Notes: generated by a model from the letters alone, not told the origin. DNA of 54,224 nucleotides from an uncultured Eubacteriales bacterium (GCA_900545585.1 UQZR01000017.1:1-54224), one strand, 5' to 3'. Positions 7,674 to 16,171 are shown, counted from the first letter of the stretch. Made by a program: numbers and translations.

Positions 7674-8423
7674 TCACAATACCTTGCTGAGGAAGTCCTG
7701 CAGGCGGGGGTCCTTGGGGCGGTCGAAAAGCTCTGCGGGGGTGCCCTCCTCCAGAATTTTGCCGTCAGCCATGAACACCACGCGGTCGGCCACCTCCCGG
7801 GCGAAGCCCATCTCGTGGGTGACGACGGCCATGGTCATGCCCTCCTTGGCAAGGTCCCGCATCAGATCCAGCACCTCGCCCACCATCTCGGGGTCCAGGG
7901 CGGAGGTGGGCTCGTCGAACAGCATGACCTCAGGATCCATGGCCAGAGCGCGGATGATCGCGATCCGCTGCTTCTGACCGCCGGAGAGCATATTGGGAAA
8001 CTCGTTGGCCTTGTCGGCAAGGCCAATGCGCTCCAGCAGGGCCATGGCCTGCTCCTTGGCTGCGGCCGCAGTCTTTTTCTTCAGGGTCACGGGGGCCATG
8101 GTGATGTTCTGCAGCACCGTCTTGTGGGGGAACAGGTTGAAGTGCTGGAACACCATGCCCATCTTCTGACGGTGCAGGTCGATGTTCACAGACTTGCCCG
8201 CCAGATCCGCACCGTCGAAGAAGATGGCGCCGGAGGTAGGCTCCTCCAGCAGATTCAGACTCCGCAGCAGCGTGGATTTGCCGGAGCCGGAGGGGCCGAT
8301 GATGGCCACCACCTCGCCCTTGTGGATGTCCAGATTGCAGTCGTTCAGGGCGTGGACGGCGCCGTGATTGTACTCCTTTACCAGATGCTGGACGGAGATC
8401 AGGACCTTACTGCTTGTCGCCAC
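7674..8423 (-). CDS. Polar amino-acid ABC transporter, ATP-binding subunit
   Basis: A 249-residue ABC ATPase of the GlnQ/HisP group: Walker A GPSGSGKST, Q-loop VFQHFNLFPH, signature LSGGQKQR, Walker B VMLFDEPTSALDPE and switch His in VVTHEMGF. It powers uptake through the permease encoded just upstream. I choose a GTG start at 8423 because AGGAGG lies seven bases before it; the upstream ATG at 8450 would run further back into the permease gene. The permease stop (8407) lies inside this gene, giving a 17-base overlap and probable coupling. The substrate class is polar amino acids, from the family only. Confidence 0.93.
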   Translation of the reverse strand: MATSSKVLISVQHLVKEYNHGAVHALNDCNLDIHKGEVVAIIGPSGSGKSTLLRSLNLLEEPTSGAIFFDGADLAGKSVNIDLHRQKMGMVFQHFNLFPHKTVLQNITMAPVTLKKKTAAAAKEQAMALLERIGLADKANEFPNMLSGGQKQRIAIIRALAMDPEVMLFDEPTSALDPEMVGEVLDLMRDLAKEGMTMAVVTHEMGFAREVADRVVFMADGKILEEGTPAELFDRPKDPRLQDFLSKVL

Positions 8424-9138
8424 GGCGCATCCTCCTTTCGATGGCCTCAATGCCCTTGGAGGCCGGATAATTGATGCAGAAATACACCAGCGCCGCCAAG
8501 GTGTAGGGCGCCAGAGAGATGCCGGTGGAGCCGGCGATGGTCTTGGCGGCGAACATGATCTCCGCCATGCCCAGCATGGAGCAGATGGAGCTCTCCTTCA
8601 CCATGGTCACCAGCTCGTTGGCCAGTGCGGGCAGCACGTTTTTGATGGCCTGAGGCAGCACCACCAGGCGCATGGCCTGCCAGCTGCTGAGACCCAGAGA
8701 GCGGGCGGCCTCGGTCTGACCCTTGTCCACCGCCAGGATGCCGGCGCGGAAGATCTCCGCCACGTAAGCAGAGCTGTTCAGGGCCAGCGCCACCACGCCG
8801 GGGACGAACCGGCTGATATCTACAAAGCCGAACAGGCTGACGCGGGGCAGGGAGATGGCATAGAACAGGCCAAAGTAGATGATGGACAGCTGCACCAGCA
8901 TGGGGGTGGAGCGGAATACGGCGATATACGCACCGGACAGCCATTTCACGGGCTTGACCTTACTCAGGCGCATCAGGGCCAGCAGCAGGGCGGGGATCAC
9001 CGCCAGCAGCACGGATACCACCGCCAGCAGCAGTGTGTACTCGATGCCGCGGACGAAGGCCACGCCGTACTTGGGCAGGAAGGAGAAATTGAAGAAGTCG
9101 GAGGGGCGCATATCCGTGAACAGGCTGCTCCACCACAT
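8407..9138 (-). CDS. Polar amino-acid ABC transporter, permease subunit
   Basis: The 243-residue permease has about five membrane helices and the binding-protein-dependent transport (EAA) loop, seen as EAARSLGLSSWQAMRLVVLPQAIKNVLPAL. It matches the HisM/GlnP family. It is the only permease in the locus, so a homodimer is likely. Translation starts at 9138 with AAAGGA upstream. It follows the binding-protein gene by 97 bases that contain a strong hairpin, a layout that commonly gives more binding protein than permease. Confidence 0.93.
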   Translation of the reverse strand: MWWSSLFTDMRPSDFFNFSFLPKYGVAFVRGIEYTLLLAVVSVLLAVIPALLLALMRLSKVKPVKWLSGAYIAVFRSTPMLVQLSIIYFGLFYAISLPRVSLFGFVDISRFVPGVVALALNSSAYVAEIFRAGILAVDKGQTEAARSLGLSSWQAMRLVVLPQAIKNVLPALANELVTMVKESSICSMLGMAEIMFAAKTIAGSTGISLAPYTLAALVYFCINYPASKGIEAIERRMRRGDKQ

Positions 9139-9176
9139 ACGCGGTCAGTCCTTTCTGTAAATAATTGGTCGGAGAC

Positions 9177-9217
9177 GCGCGAAAGTGCAAAGTCGCGGAC
9201 GGCTTTGCACTACGCGC
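9177..9217 (-). promoter_or_regulatory. Intercistronic hairpin between binding protein and permease genes
   Basis: Arms at 9177-9192 and 9203-9217 pair through a nine-base core (CTTTGCACT with AGTGCAAAG) plus a GCGC base. No T-run follows, so it looks like an mRNA-stabilising or partial attenuating stem rather than a full terminator. Confidence 0.55.
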
Positions 9218-9233
9218 ACAATTTTGGAAGGTG

Positions 9234-10085
9234 TTAATCGGCAGAGACTTCCACGGCCACACTGGCCAGGGCGTCAGCATCGGCGATGAAGGTCTCGATC
9301 TTGTTCTCAGAGGCCATCTTGGCCAGCGCGGCGTTGATGCCGTCCAGCAGGCCCTTGGGGTCGCCCTTGGCCACGGCAATGCAGTAAGGCTCGGCGGTGG
9401 GCAGCTCGGAGGAGGCGCTGCAGATGACCAGGTCGGGGTTGGCGTCAGCGTACTGCTGGGCCACGCCGCCGTCCACCAGAATGGCGTCCACCTTGTCATA
9501 CACCAGCTCGTTCACCAGATCCAGCACGGATTCCAGAGAGACGGCGTTGACGCCCTCAATGTCGTTGACCATGTCCAGCTTGGTGGTGGCGGCCTGCGCG
9601 CCCATGGCCTTGCCGTTGAAGTCGGCCAGCGTCTTGTACTGGTCAGCCTTGTCGGCCTTCACCAGAATGGCGGGAGGGGTATCGCTGTAATAGCCGGTGG
9701 AGAAGTCGGCGTTCTCCAGACGGTCGGGAGTTGCCTCCATGGCGGACAGGACCATGTCGAAGTCGCCCTTGTCCAGAGAGGTCAGCAGGTTGTTGAAGCT
9801 CATGTTCTCCACCTGCAGGGTCAGACCCAGCTCGTCGGCCACGTACTGGGCCACGGAGATGTCGATGCCGCCGTAGACCATGTTGCCGTTCTCGTCGGGA
9901 TACATGAACTCGAAGGGGGCATAGTCGGCGGAGACGCCCACCACCAGGGTGGTCTTGGCCGCAGGCTGGTCGTCGCCGGTATTGGCGTCGTTGTTGTCGT
10001 TGGCATTGCTGTCGTTCTGCTTGCCGCAGGCCATCAGGCTCATGGCCATGACCAGCGTCAGCAGCATGGCGATCATCTTTTTCAT
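9234..10085 (-). CDS. Amino-acid ABC transporter substrate-binding lipoprotein
   Basis: The 283-residue protein has a lipoprotein signal (MKKMIAMLLTLVMAMSLMAC, lipid anchor Cys20), a short Asn/Asp-rich tether, and a family 3 solute-binding domain (VVGVSADYAPFEFMYPDENGN, GIDISVAQYVADELG, DFDMVLSAMEATPDR). It captures the amino acid outside the membrane and delivers it to the permease. It is the promoter-proximal gene of a three-gene operon. AAAGGAAG precedes the start. The ligand cannot be told from sequence alone. Confidence 0.93.
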   Translation of the reverse strand: MKKMIAMLLTLVMAMSLMACGKQNDSNANDNNDANTGDDQPAAKTTLVVGVSADYAPFEFMYPDENGNMVYGGIDISVAQYVADELGLTLQVENMSFNNLLTSLDKGDFDMVLSAMEATPDRLENADFSTGYYSDTPPAILVKADKADQYKTLADFNGKAMGAQAATTKLDMVNDIEGVNAVSLESVLDLVNELVYDKVDAILVDGGVAQQYADANPDLVICSASSELPTAEPYCIAVAKGDPKGLLDGINAALAKMASENKIETFIADADALASVAVEVSAD

Positions 10086-10145
10086 GGGATGTACTTCCTT
10101 TCTTCTTTCTTATGGCTCCGGTATGCCGGAATATTGATGATGCAG

Positions 10146-10163
10146 CAGGAGGTGTTCCTCCTG
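10146..10163 (-). promoter_or_regulatory. 5'-terminal hairpin / operator-like palindrome
   Basis: CAGGAGG, a four-base loop and CCTCCTG form a perfect seven-base stem at the very 5' end of the binding-protein transcript (start expected near 10166). It could stabilise the mRNA or be a repressor site; it also hides a Shine-Dalgarno-like sequence. Confidence 0.45.
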
Positions 10164-10172
10164 ACAGTGGCT

Positions 10173-10201
10173 ATCATACGCCCGCGGTGTATAAATGTCA
10201 A
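10173..10201 (-). promoter_or_regulatory. Promoter of the amino-acid ABC transporter operon
   Basis: On the minus strand a perfect TTGACA (10196-10201), 17-base spacer and TATGAT (10173-10178). The 140 bases further upstream (10202-10346) are A/T-rich and I see no gene in them. Confidence 0.8.
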
Positions 10202-10346
10202 GCGCTAAATGAATAAAATTTCAATTAAACGTGTGACTTTGTAAAAATCGTGCATATATTGGGAAAAGTTAAAGCAGATTCATGACGGAATGACGGAAAA
10301 ATGACGTGTATAATTGGATAAGTATGCAAATATACCGCATATAAGG

Positions 10347-10380
10347 AAAGGACAGACCGGCGCGGGCCGGTCTGTCCTTT
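10347..10380 (-). terminator. Terminator of the NlpC/P60 gene
   Basis: A 14-base perfect stem (AAAGGACAGACCGG and its complement) with a six-base loop, 30 bases beyond the stop codon at 10410. The T-tract on the minus strand is weak (CCTTATAT). Confidence 0.75.
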
Positions 10381-10409
10381 CGGAGAAACATGAAGAAGGT
10401 TCGATACGA

Positions 10410-11336
10410 TCAGCCGCTGATGATGCGGCCGGCGTACAGATACGTATTGGCGTAGTAGCTCTCGTACAGGGAGCTGATGACGACGCCGCGGCTGGTGCTG
10501 GCGTGGATGAACTGCCCGCCGCCCAGATAGATACCCACGTGGCCGATGCCGCGTCCGCTGGTGTTGAAGAACACCAGGTCGCCGGGGGCCCGCTCCGCCG
10601 TGGTAACGGGGGTACACAGGGCGTACTGGCCGGTGGCGCCGTGGGGCAGGGAGATGCCGAACTGGGCAAACACCTTCATGGTGAAGCCGGAACAGTCGAT
10701 GCCGCTGTAACTGGTGCCGCCGTAGCGGTACGGCGTGCCCAGATAGGTGTAGCTGAAGGCGATGATGTCCTCCACCAGCGTGCTGGTGGCGTAGGTGCCC
10801 TCGTAATCGGCGTAGTGTACCGGCTCGCAGTACTGGGCCATGACGTAGCCGGTGGAGCTGCCGTAGCTCACCTTGTACCAGTCGTCATTCTCCACATCGA
10901 TGAGGTGGGCCACCTTGCCGGCCCAGATGGTCCGCAGGGCGGCGGCGTCCTGATCGGGCTCAGCCCGCAGGGTGATGTAGTTCTCACAGGTGGTCAGCAC
11001 GCCATCGTACTCCGCCAGGAAGTTCTGCTTCTGCAGCTCCTCCGTCTCGCGGATCAGGGCCTGAGCGGCCAGCTCCGTCAGGGACAGGGAGCTTTCGCTT
11101 TCCTCCAGCGCGCCGGACTCCTGGGCCAGGCGCAGCCCGTCGGCAGCCTGAAGGGCAGTGGCACTGCCGGCGGCCACACCGCTGGCGGCCAGAGTCTCCA
11201 CGGCTGCACTATATTCATAAGGTGTGACCAGAGTGGTCTCACTGTCGTTCTTCGTCTCCGCACCGGATGCCACGACGCCGCCGGACAGCATCATGACGGC
11301 GGACATGCCGAACGCGGCCAATTGTTTCAGATACAT
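10410..11336 (-). CDS. Secreted SH3-NlpC/P60 cell-wall hydrolase
   Basis: The 308-residue protein has an N-terminal signal peptide (to about residue 25), a helical region (40-105), a bacterial SH3 domain (about 115-172, ENYITLRAEP...GYVMAQY) and an NlpC/P60 domain with catalytic Cys215 (DCSGF), His266 (GHVGIYLG) and a third polar residue near His278. Such enzymes cut the gamma-D-Glu-diamino acid bond or related peptide links in peptidoglycan outside the cell. It is monocistronic and divergent from the AraC gene. The upstream -10-like TATGAT near 11392 lacks a good -35, so I do not call its promoter. Confidence 0.9.
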   Translation of the reverse strand: MYLKQLAAFGMSAVMMLSGGVVASGAETKNDSETTLVTPYEYSAAVETLAASGVAAGSATALQAADGLRLAQESGALEESESSLSLTELAAQALIRETEELQKQNFLAEYDGVLTTCENYITLRAEPDQDAAALRTIWAGKVAHLIDVENDDWYKVSYGSSTGYVMAQYCEPVHYADYEGTYATSTLVEDIIAFSYTYLGTPYRYGGTSYSGIDCSGFTMKVFAQFGISLPHGATGQYALCTPVTTAERAPGDLVFFNTSGRGIGHVGIYLGGGQFIHASTSRGVVISSLYESYYANTYLYAGRIISG

Positions 11337-11481
11337 GGGTATTACCTGCCGTTCGTGTCATAGATTTCCATGGGGGCTATCCCCCAACGCATCCTATCAT
11401 ACCACACCGCTTTCAAAAAAGCTACACAAAAATTACAAAATGGCAACAAAATTTTCAGAATGGTAATAATCTGGAGAGAAC

Positions 11482-11511
11482 TTGCACGAAGCGCATAGCT
11501 GGTGATATAAT
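11482..11511 (+). promoter_or_regulatory. Promoter of the AraC-family regulator gene
   Basis: TTGCAC (11482-11487), 18-base spacer, TATAAT (11506-11511), 28 bases upstream of the chosen start codon. Confidence 0.7.
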
Positions 11512-11539
11512 GTATGCAAAAAATGCGGAGGTGGCGTGT

Positions 11540-12418
11540 ATGGAACCGTTGCAGTACGAGGTGAGGGGCTATCTGCGGGAGCCGTTCCGGCTGTTCCATC
11601 TGGCGGACGGACGGCGGGAGCGCATCGAATACCACTATCATACGTTTCACAAGATCATCATTCTGCTGGCAGGGAAGGCGAGCTACGCCATCGAGGGCGA
11701 GCGGTACGATCTGAGTCCCGGGGACTTCGTGCTGGTGGGCCGCGGCAGCATTCACCGGCCGGAGGTGGCGGAGGACGCCTTCTACGAGCGAATGATCCTG
11801 TATATCGCGCCGCAGTATCTGGCATCGCTGGGCACGGAGGACTGCGACCTGGAGGAGTGCTTCCGGCAGGCCCAGGACTCCTTCCGCTACGTGTACCGCG
11901 ACGAGGGAGGCAGCCGCGTGCGTCAGCTGTTCGAGACGCTGGCCCGGACGGTGCGGCAGGGGGGGTACGGCGCGGCCCTGCTGGAGCGGGCTCAGTTTCT
12001 GGAGCTGATGGTGGAGGTGAACCGCGTGTGCCGCGGCGGTCATCAGGTGCAGGCGGCCTCCGGCGACAGCAAGGTGGTGGCGCTGCTGCAATACCTGAAC
12101 CTGCACCTGACGGAGGAGCTGACCATCGACCAGCTGTCGGAGCGGTTCTACGTCAGCAAGTACCACATGATGCGGCGGTTTCGGCGGGAGACGGGCTATT
12201 CCATCCACGGCTATGTGACGGAGAAACGGCTGCTGCTGGCCCAGCGGCTGCTGGCTCAGGGGGCCTCGCCATCGGAGGTGGGGGCACAGGTAGGGTATCA
12301 GGACTACTCCACATTCTCCCGTGCCTACAAGAAGCAGTTCGGCCGCGGCCCATCGGCGGATGTGGTTCACGAGAGCACGATTTGCATGGAACTGGGCAAG
12401 AATTGCGATTTACAATGA
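11540..12418 (+). CDS. AraC-family transcriptional regulator
   Basis: The 292-residue protein has an N-terminal cupin sensor (HYHTFHKIIILLAGKASYAIEG, then LSPGDFVLVGRGSIHRPEV) and a C-terminal pair of helix-turn-helix motifs (LTIDQLSERFYVSKYHMMRRFRRETG and ASPSEVGAQVGYQDYSTFSRAYKKQFG). The cupin could bind a small organic ligand. GGAGGT lies before the start at 11540, so the upstream ATG at 11510 is rejected because it overlaps the -10 box. A promoter inside its last codons drives the symporter gene downstream, suggesting that it controls that transporter; this is inference from position. Confidence 0.92.
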   Translation: MEPLQYEVRGYLREPFRLFHLADGRRERIEYHYHTFHKIIILLAGKASYAIEGERYDLSPGDFVLVGRGSIHRPEVAEDAFYERMILYIAPQYLASLGTEDCDLEECFRQAQDSFRYVYRDEGGSRVRQLFETLARTVRQGGYGAALLERAQFLELMVEVNRVCRGGHQVQAASGDSKVVALLQYLNLHLTEELTIDQLSERFYVSKYHMMRRFRRETGYSIHGYVTEKRLLLAQRLLAQGASPSEVGAQVGYQDYSTFSRAYKKQFGRGPSADVVHESTICMELGKNCDLQ

Positions 12419-12436
12419 GAAAAATGCCCGTATAAT
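12409..12436 (+). promoter_or_regulatory. Promoter of the DAACS symporter gene
   Basis: TTTACA (12409-12414), 16-base spacer, TATAAT (12431-12436). The -35 overlaps the last codons of the AraC gene. Confidence 0.7.
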
Positions 12437-12479
12437 AAGTGCAGTAACATCCTGTTTGGAGTATCTTAGGAGGAGAGCT

Positions 12480-13721
12480 ATGAAGAAATTCCTGAAAAAT
12501 TACTGGTTTATCCTGTTCATGCTGACGGGCATCGTGGGAGGCTGCCTGGTGGGCGCCTTCGCGCCGGCTTTCGGCGGCAAGATCAAGTTTCTGGGTACGC
12601 TGTTCATCAACATGATGTTCTGCGTGGTGGTGCCCATGGTGTTCTGCTCCATCGCCTCCGCCATCGCCAATATGAAAAGCGTCAAGCGCGCCGGCAAGAT
12701 CATGGGCGTTACCGTTGCCACGTTTCTGGTGACAGCCGCCATCGCCGGTGTCCTGATGTACATCGTGTGCCGCATCTTCCCGCTGGTGGACGGTCAGTAC
12801 ACCATCGTGGAGGGCGAGGTCGGCGAGGCCCTGGGCTTCGGCGACATGATCGTGAACTTCTTTACCAAGCCGGATTTCATGGAGCTGCTGAGCCGTAAGG
12901 CCATCCTGCCGCTGATCGTGGCGGCGGTGCTGTTCGGCTTCGGCGTCCAGATGAACGGCGGGCCCGAGACCAGAACCGCTCAATTTCTGGAGGATGTCAC
13001 GGGCTGCATCATGAAGACCGTGAAGCTCATCACCTACTACGCGCCCATCGGCTTCTTCGGCTTCTTCGCCGACCTGGTAGCCACCTATGGACCCGAGCTG
13101 ATGAAGGATTACAGCCGTACTCTCATCATTTACTACGTCATGAGCTTTGCCTACATGTTCATCTTCTTCCCCATCTACGCCCGCTTCGGCGGCGGCAAGG
13201 GCGGCGCAAAGATCATGTTCTCCAAGCTTTTCCGCCCGGCGGCGGTGTCCTTCGGCACCTGCTCGTCTGTGGCCTGCATCCCCACCAACATGGAGGTGGC
13301 GGAGGAGACCGGCATCAGCAAGGATGTCAGCGAGATCGTACTGCCCATGGGCGCCACCATGCACATGGACGGCTCGGCCATGTCCGCCATCATCAAGGTG
13401 GCATTCCTGTTCGGAGTGTTCGGCCTGGATTTCTCCACGGATAAGGCCATCCTGGCCATCATCGTGGCGGTGTTCTCCTCTGTGGCCATGAGCGGCATTC
13501 CTGGCGGCGGCGGCACCGGCGAGCTGGTGGTCTGCACCATCTTCTTCCCTGACCAGCTGGCTGTCGCCTACCCCATCGCACTGGCCATCGGCAATCTGGT
13601 GGACCCTCCCGCCACCATGGTCAACGCCGCTGGCGATTATGTGGTGTCCTTCATCGTCTCCCGCTACGTGGACGGCAAGGACTGGCTGCAGAAGAAGCTG
13701 CACGGCAAGACCGAGAACTGA
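12480..13721 (+). CDS. Dicarboxylate/amino acid:cation symporter (DAACS family)
   Basis: The 413-residue protein is a GltP/DctA/SstT-type elevator transporter with about eight membrane helices and two re-entrant hairpins. Family signatures are present: VSFGTCSSVACIPTNMEVAEE (serine-rich hairpin 1), LPMGATMHMDGSAM (the NMDGT-type helix 7 motif) and SGIPGGGGTGELV (hairpin 2), then NLVDPPATMVNAAGD. It takes up acidic amino acids or C4-dicarboxylates with Na+ or H+. AGGAGGAG precedes the start at 12480. It lies downstream of the AraC regulator and ends at a strong terminator. Confidence 0.93.
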   Translation: MKKFLKNYWFILFMLTGIVGGCLVGAFAPAFGGKIKFLGTLFINMMFCVVVPMVFCSIASAIANMKSVKRAGKIMGVTVATFLVTAAIAGVLMYIVCRIFPLVDGQYTIVEGEVGEALGFGDMIVNFFTKPDFMELLSRKAILPLIVAAVLFGFGVQMNGGPETRTAQFLEDVTGCIMKTVKLITYYAPIGFFGFFADLVATYGPELMKDYSRTLIIYYVMSFAYMFIFFPIYARFGGGKGGAKIMFSKLFRPAAVSFGTCSSVACIPTNMEVAEETGISKDVSEIVLPMGATMHMDGSAMSAIIKVAFLFGVFGLDFSTDKAILAIIVAVFSSVAMSGIPGGGGTGELVVCTIFFPDQLAVAYPIALAIGNLVDPPATMVNAAGDYVVSFIVSRYVDGKDWLQKKLHGKTEN

Positions 13722-13743
13722 TCCTATATACGGCGCCGCTGTC

Positions 13744-13780
13744 GGCGGAGCGTCCGTTCGGACGCTCCGCCTTCTGTTTT
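13744..13780 (+). terminator. Rho-independent terminator of the symporter gene
   Basis: A perfect 12-base stem (GGCGGAGCGTCC, loop GTTC) followed by TTCTGTTTT. Confidence 0.9.
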
Positions 13781-13809
13781 GCCGGGAAAAAAATAATTGT
13801 GGGCAGAGG

Positions 13810-13838
13810 TTTACTTTCACGGATTAAAATGGTACAAT
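13810..13838 (+). promoter_or_regulatory. Promoter of the YerC-methyltransferase-hslO unit
   Basis: TTTACT (13810-13815), 17-base spacer, TACAAT (13833-13838), about 50 bases ahead of the start at 13890. Confidence 0.65.
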
Positions 13839-13889
13839 GTGAAACAACGAACAGGCCCGTGGGCCCGAGGAAAAGAGGAGAAGCAAGAC

Positions 13890-14204
13890 ATGGTAAGAGC
13901 AGCCAAGTCCAAGATCGCAAAAAAGGAGAAGAGCGACCGGCTCTATCAGGCGATCCTGACGCTGGAAACGGAGGAGGAGTGCTACAACTTCTTCCAGGAC
14001 CTGTGTACGATCTCGGAGCTGCGCAGCATGGAGCAGCGCTACGAGGTGGCGTCCCTGCTGAACGACGGCATGATCTATAACGACATTCTGGAAAAGACCG
14101 GTGCGTCCAGCGCCACCATCAGCCGCGTCAACCGCTCGCTGATCTACGGAAACGGCGGGTACGAGAGCGTGCTGGAGAAGATGAAGGAGAAAGAGGGAAA
14201 ATGA
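13890..14204 (+). CDS. YerC/YecD (TrpR-like) family DNA-binding protein
   Basis: The 104-residue protein resembles the TrpR/YerC/YecD family: a helical N-terminal half (LYQAILTLETEEECYNFFQDLCTISELRSMEQRYEVASLL) and a helix-turn-helix (YNDILEKTGASSATISRVNRSLIYG). The family is built like the Trp repressor but usually lacks a proven tryptophan role. The start at 13890 has GAGGAG upstream. Its stop overlaps the methyltransferase start by four bases, so the two are co-translated. Its target genes are unknown. Confidence 0.88.
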   Translation: MVRAAKSKIAKKEKSDRLYQAILTLETEEECYNFFQDLCTISELRSMEQRYEVASLLNDGMIYNDILEKTGASSATISRVNRSLIYGNGGYESVLEKMKEKEGK

Positions 14205-14941
14205 GCTGCTACGAGGCATTGGCCTCCTCCTACGATGCGCTGACGGAGGATGTGGGCTACGAAAAGCGGGCGGACTTTCTGGAAAAGCTGTTCCGCCGCA
14301 GCCGCATCCCTGTGAAGGTGGTGCTGGATCTGGCCTGCGGCACCGGCACCATGACGTGGCTGCTGACGGGGCGCGGGTATGAGCTTATCGGTGTGGACGG
14401 CTCCGAGGAGATGCTGGCTGCGGCCATGAGCAAGGGCGGCACCGTACAGGGCGTGCCGCCCATTTTCCTGCATCAGTCCATGCCGCAGCTGGATCTGTAC
14501 GGCACCGTGGATGCCGCCATCTGCTGTCTGGACAGCCTGAACTATCTCACTGACCCCGCCGACGTGCGCCGCACGTTCCGGCGGCTGCACCTGTTCGTGG
14601 CTCCGGGAGGCGTGCTGGTGTTCGACGTGAATACCGTAGCCAAGCTGGCGGCACTGGACGGACAGGTGTTCCTGGACGAGACGGAGGATACCTACTGCGT
14701 GTGGCGCGCCGAGTATCACAAGGGACTCTGTACCTATTACATGGATCTGTTCCGGCGTCGCGGAGACAAGGCCTGGGATCGGCGGGAGGAGCTGCACCGC
14801 GAGCGGGCCTACACTGTGGAGGAGCTGACGGCGTGGCTCACCGAGGCAGGCTTCGGCGACATCCGTGTCTATGGCGACGCCAAGCTGCGCCATCCGCGGG
14901 AGGACGAGCAGCGGGTGTATTTCTGCTGCATACGAAACTGA
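14201..14941 (+). CDS. Class I SAM-dependent methyltransferase
   Basis: The 246-residue protein has a Rossmann-type SAM-binding fold: motif I VVLDLACGTGTMTWLL (about 40-55), an acidic residue after strand 2 (LIGVDGSEEML) and a post-motif DAAICCLDSLNYL. The N-terminus (YEALASSYDALTEDV) matches small-molecule methyltransferases of the UbiE-like group. The substrate is not determinable. It overlaps the YerC-like gene (ATGA) and precedes hslO by 20 bases. Confidence 0.87.
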   Translation: MSCYEALASSYDALTEDVGYEKRADFLEKLFRRSRIPVKVVLDLACGTGTMTWLLTGRGYELIGVDGSEEMLAAAMSKGGTVQGVPPIFLHQSMPQLDLYGTVDAAICCLDSLNYLTDPADVRRTFRRLHLFVAPGGVLVFDVNTVAKLAALDGQVFLDETEDTYCVWRAEYHKGLCTYYMDLFRRRGDKAWDRREELHRERAYTVEELTAWLTEAGFGDIRVYGDAKLRHPREDEQRVYFCCIRN

Positions 14942-14961
14942 ATGAGAGAGGTTGACATAAT

Positions 14962-15852
14962 ATGGAAGACAAGATCGTGCGGGCTATCTCCGACGATGGC
15001 ATGGTGCAGGCGGCGGCCATTTACAGCCGGAACCTGACGGAGCGGGCACGGCAGATCCATAAGACGCTGCCGGCGGCCACGGCGGCGCTGGGCCGCACGC
15101 TGGCGGCCGCGTCCATGATGGGCGACGCTCTGAAGGGACAAGGAGCCAGCCTGACCCTTCAGATCAAGGGCGGCGGCCCGCTGGGGACCGTGCTGGCCGT
15201 CAGCGACCACGAGGGGAATGTCCGCGGCTACGTGACGAACCCCCAGGTGGACCTGCCTCTGCGGCCGGACGGCAAGCTGGACGTGGGCGGCGCCGTGGGC
15301 CATGAGGGCACGCTGACCGTCATCAAGGACCTGCACATGAAGGAGCCCTACGTGGGCACCATCGACCTGCTGGGCGGCGAGATCGCCGAGGACGTGGCGG
15401 GTTACTTCGTGGAGTCGGAGCAGATCCCCACCGCCTGCGGTCTGGGCGTGCTGGTGGACCGCGACCAGAGCGTGAAGTCCGCCGGAGGCTACCTTATCCA
15501 GCTGATGCCCGGGGCCACAGAGGACACCATTGTCAAGGTGGAGGGCGGCATCATGGCCGCCGGCCCGGTGTCGGCGCTGCTGGAGCAGGACCCCGATCCC
15601 GAGCACCTGCTGCGGGCAGTGATGAGCGACTTCGATTTGAAAATTCTGGAGACGCAGCCGGTGAGCTACAAGTGCTACTGCAGCCGTGAGAGGGTGGAAC
15701 GGGCGCTGATCTCTCTGGGCCGTCAGGAGCTGGAGGACATGATCCGCCAGCAGGGCGGCTGCCAGCTGAGCTGCCAGTTCTGCGACACGGTGTACGATTT
15801 CTCCAAGGAGGAGCTGGAGCAGTTGCTGGCGTCCCTGCAAGAAAAAAAGTAA
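14962..15852 (+). CDS. hslO: Redox-regulated chaperone Hsp33
   Basis: The 296-residue protein carries the Hsp33 redox switch at its C-terminus: Cys238 and Cys240 (CYC) and Cys271 and Cys274 (CQFC), which bind zinc when reduced and form disulfides on oxidation to activate the holdase. The N-terminal body (QIKGGGPLGTVLAVSDHEGNVRGY, LPLRPDGKLDVGGAVG) is typical. It is cytosolic. It is the last gene of its unit, 20 bases after the methyltransferase gene, and the tRNA promoter follows its stop by 18 bases. Confidence 0.97.
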   Translation: MEDKIVRAISDDGMVQAAAIYSRNLTERARQIHKTLPAATAALGRTLAAASMMGDALKGQGASLTLQIKGGGPLGTVLAVSDHEGNVRGYVTNPQVDLPLRPDGKLDVGGAVGHEGTLTVIKDLHMKEPYVGTIDLLGGEIAEDVAGYFVESEQIPTACGLGVLVDRDQSVKSAGGYLIQLMPGATEDTIVKVEGGIMAAGPVSALLEQDPDPEHLLRAVMSDFDLKILETQPVSYKCYCSRERVERALISLGRQELEDMIRQQGGCQLSCQFCDTVYDFSKEELEQLLASLQEKK

Positions 15853-15870
15853 GTTTTTGCAAAAATGTTA

Positions 15871-15899
15871 TTGACAGATGCGGATGGTTTTAGTATAAT
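15871..15899 (+). promoter_or_regulatory. Consensus promoter of the tRNA operon
   Basis: TTGACA (15871-15876), 17-base spacer and TATAAT (15894-15899), a perfect match to the vegetative consensus, 32 bases before the first tRNA. Confidence 0.92.
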
Positions 15900-15931
15900 A
15901 GCCCATGTCGTTCGGCGAGAGCGGCAGGTAC

Positions 15932-16008
15932 GGGAGCATAGCTCAGCTGGTTAGAGCACCTGCCTTACAAGCAGGGGGTCACTGGTTCGAGTCCAGTTGT
16001 TCCCACCA
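15932..16008 (+). tRNA. tRNA-Val (anticodon TAC)
   Basis: A 77-base cloverleaf with acceptor GGGAGCA pairing TGTTCCC, anticodon stem CTGCC/GGCAG-type around loop CTTACAA (TAC), T-loop GGTTCGAGTCC, and encoded CCA. First of four tRNAs in one operon. Confidence 0.95.
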
Positions 16009-16015
16009 TCCACAT

Positions 16016-16092
16016 GGCCAAGTAGTTCAGTTGGTTAGAACGCCAGCCTGTCACGCTGGAGGTCGAGGGTTCGAGCCCCTTCTTGGTCGCCA
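16016..16092 (+). tRNA. tRNA-Asp (anticodon GTC)
   Basis: A 77-base cloverleaf with acceptor GGCCAAG/CTTGGTC (one G-T pair), anticodon stem CCAGC/GCTGG around CTGTCAC (GTC), and encoded CCA. Seven bases after tRNA-Val. Confidence 0.95.
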
Positions 16093-16095
16093 TAT

Positions 16096-16171
<76 letters not shown>

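Noticed and set aside
11386..11400. Promoter for the NlpC/P60 gene with TATGAT as -10
   Set aside because: The expected -35 region matches the consensus poorly, so it is not called as a feature.
12153..13820. 555-codon minus-strand frame across the AraC and symporter genes
   Set aside because: It is antisense to two genes with clear family motifs and has no start signal or domain.
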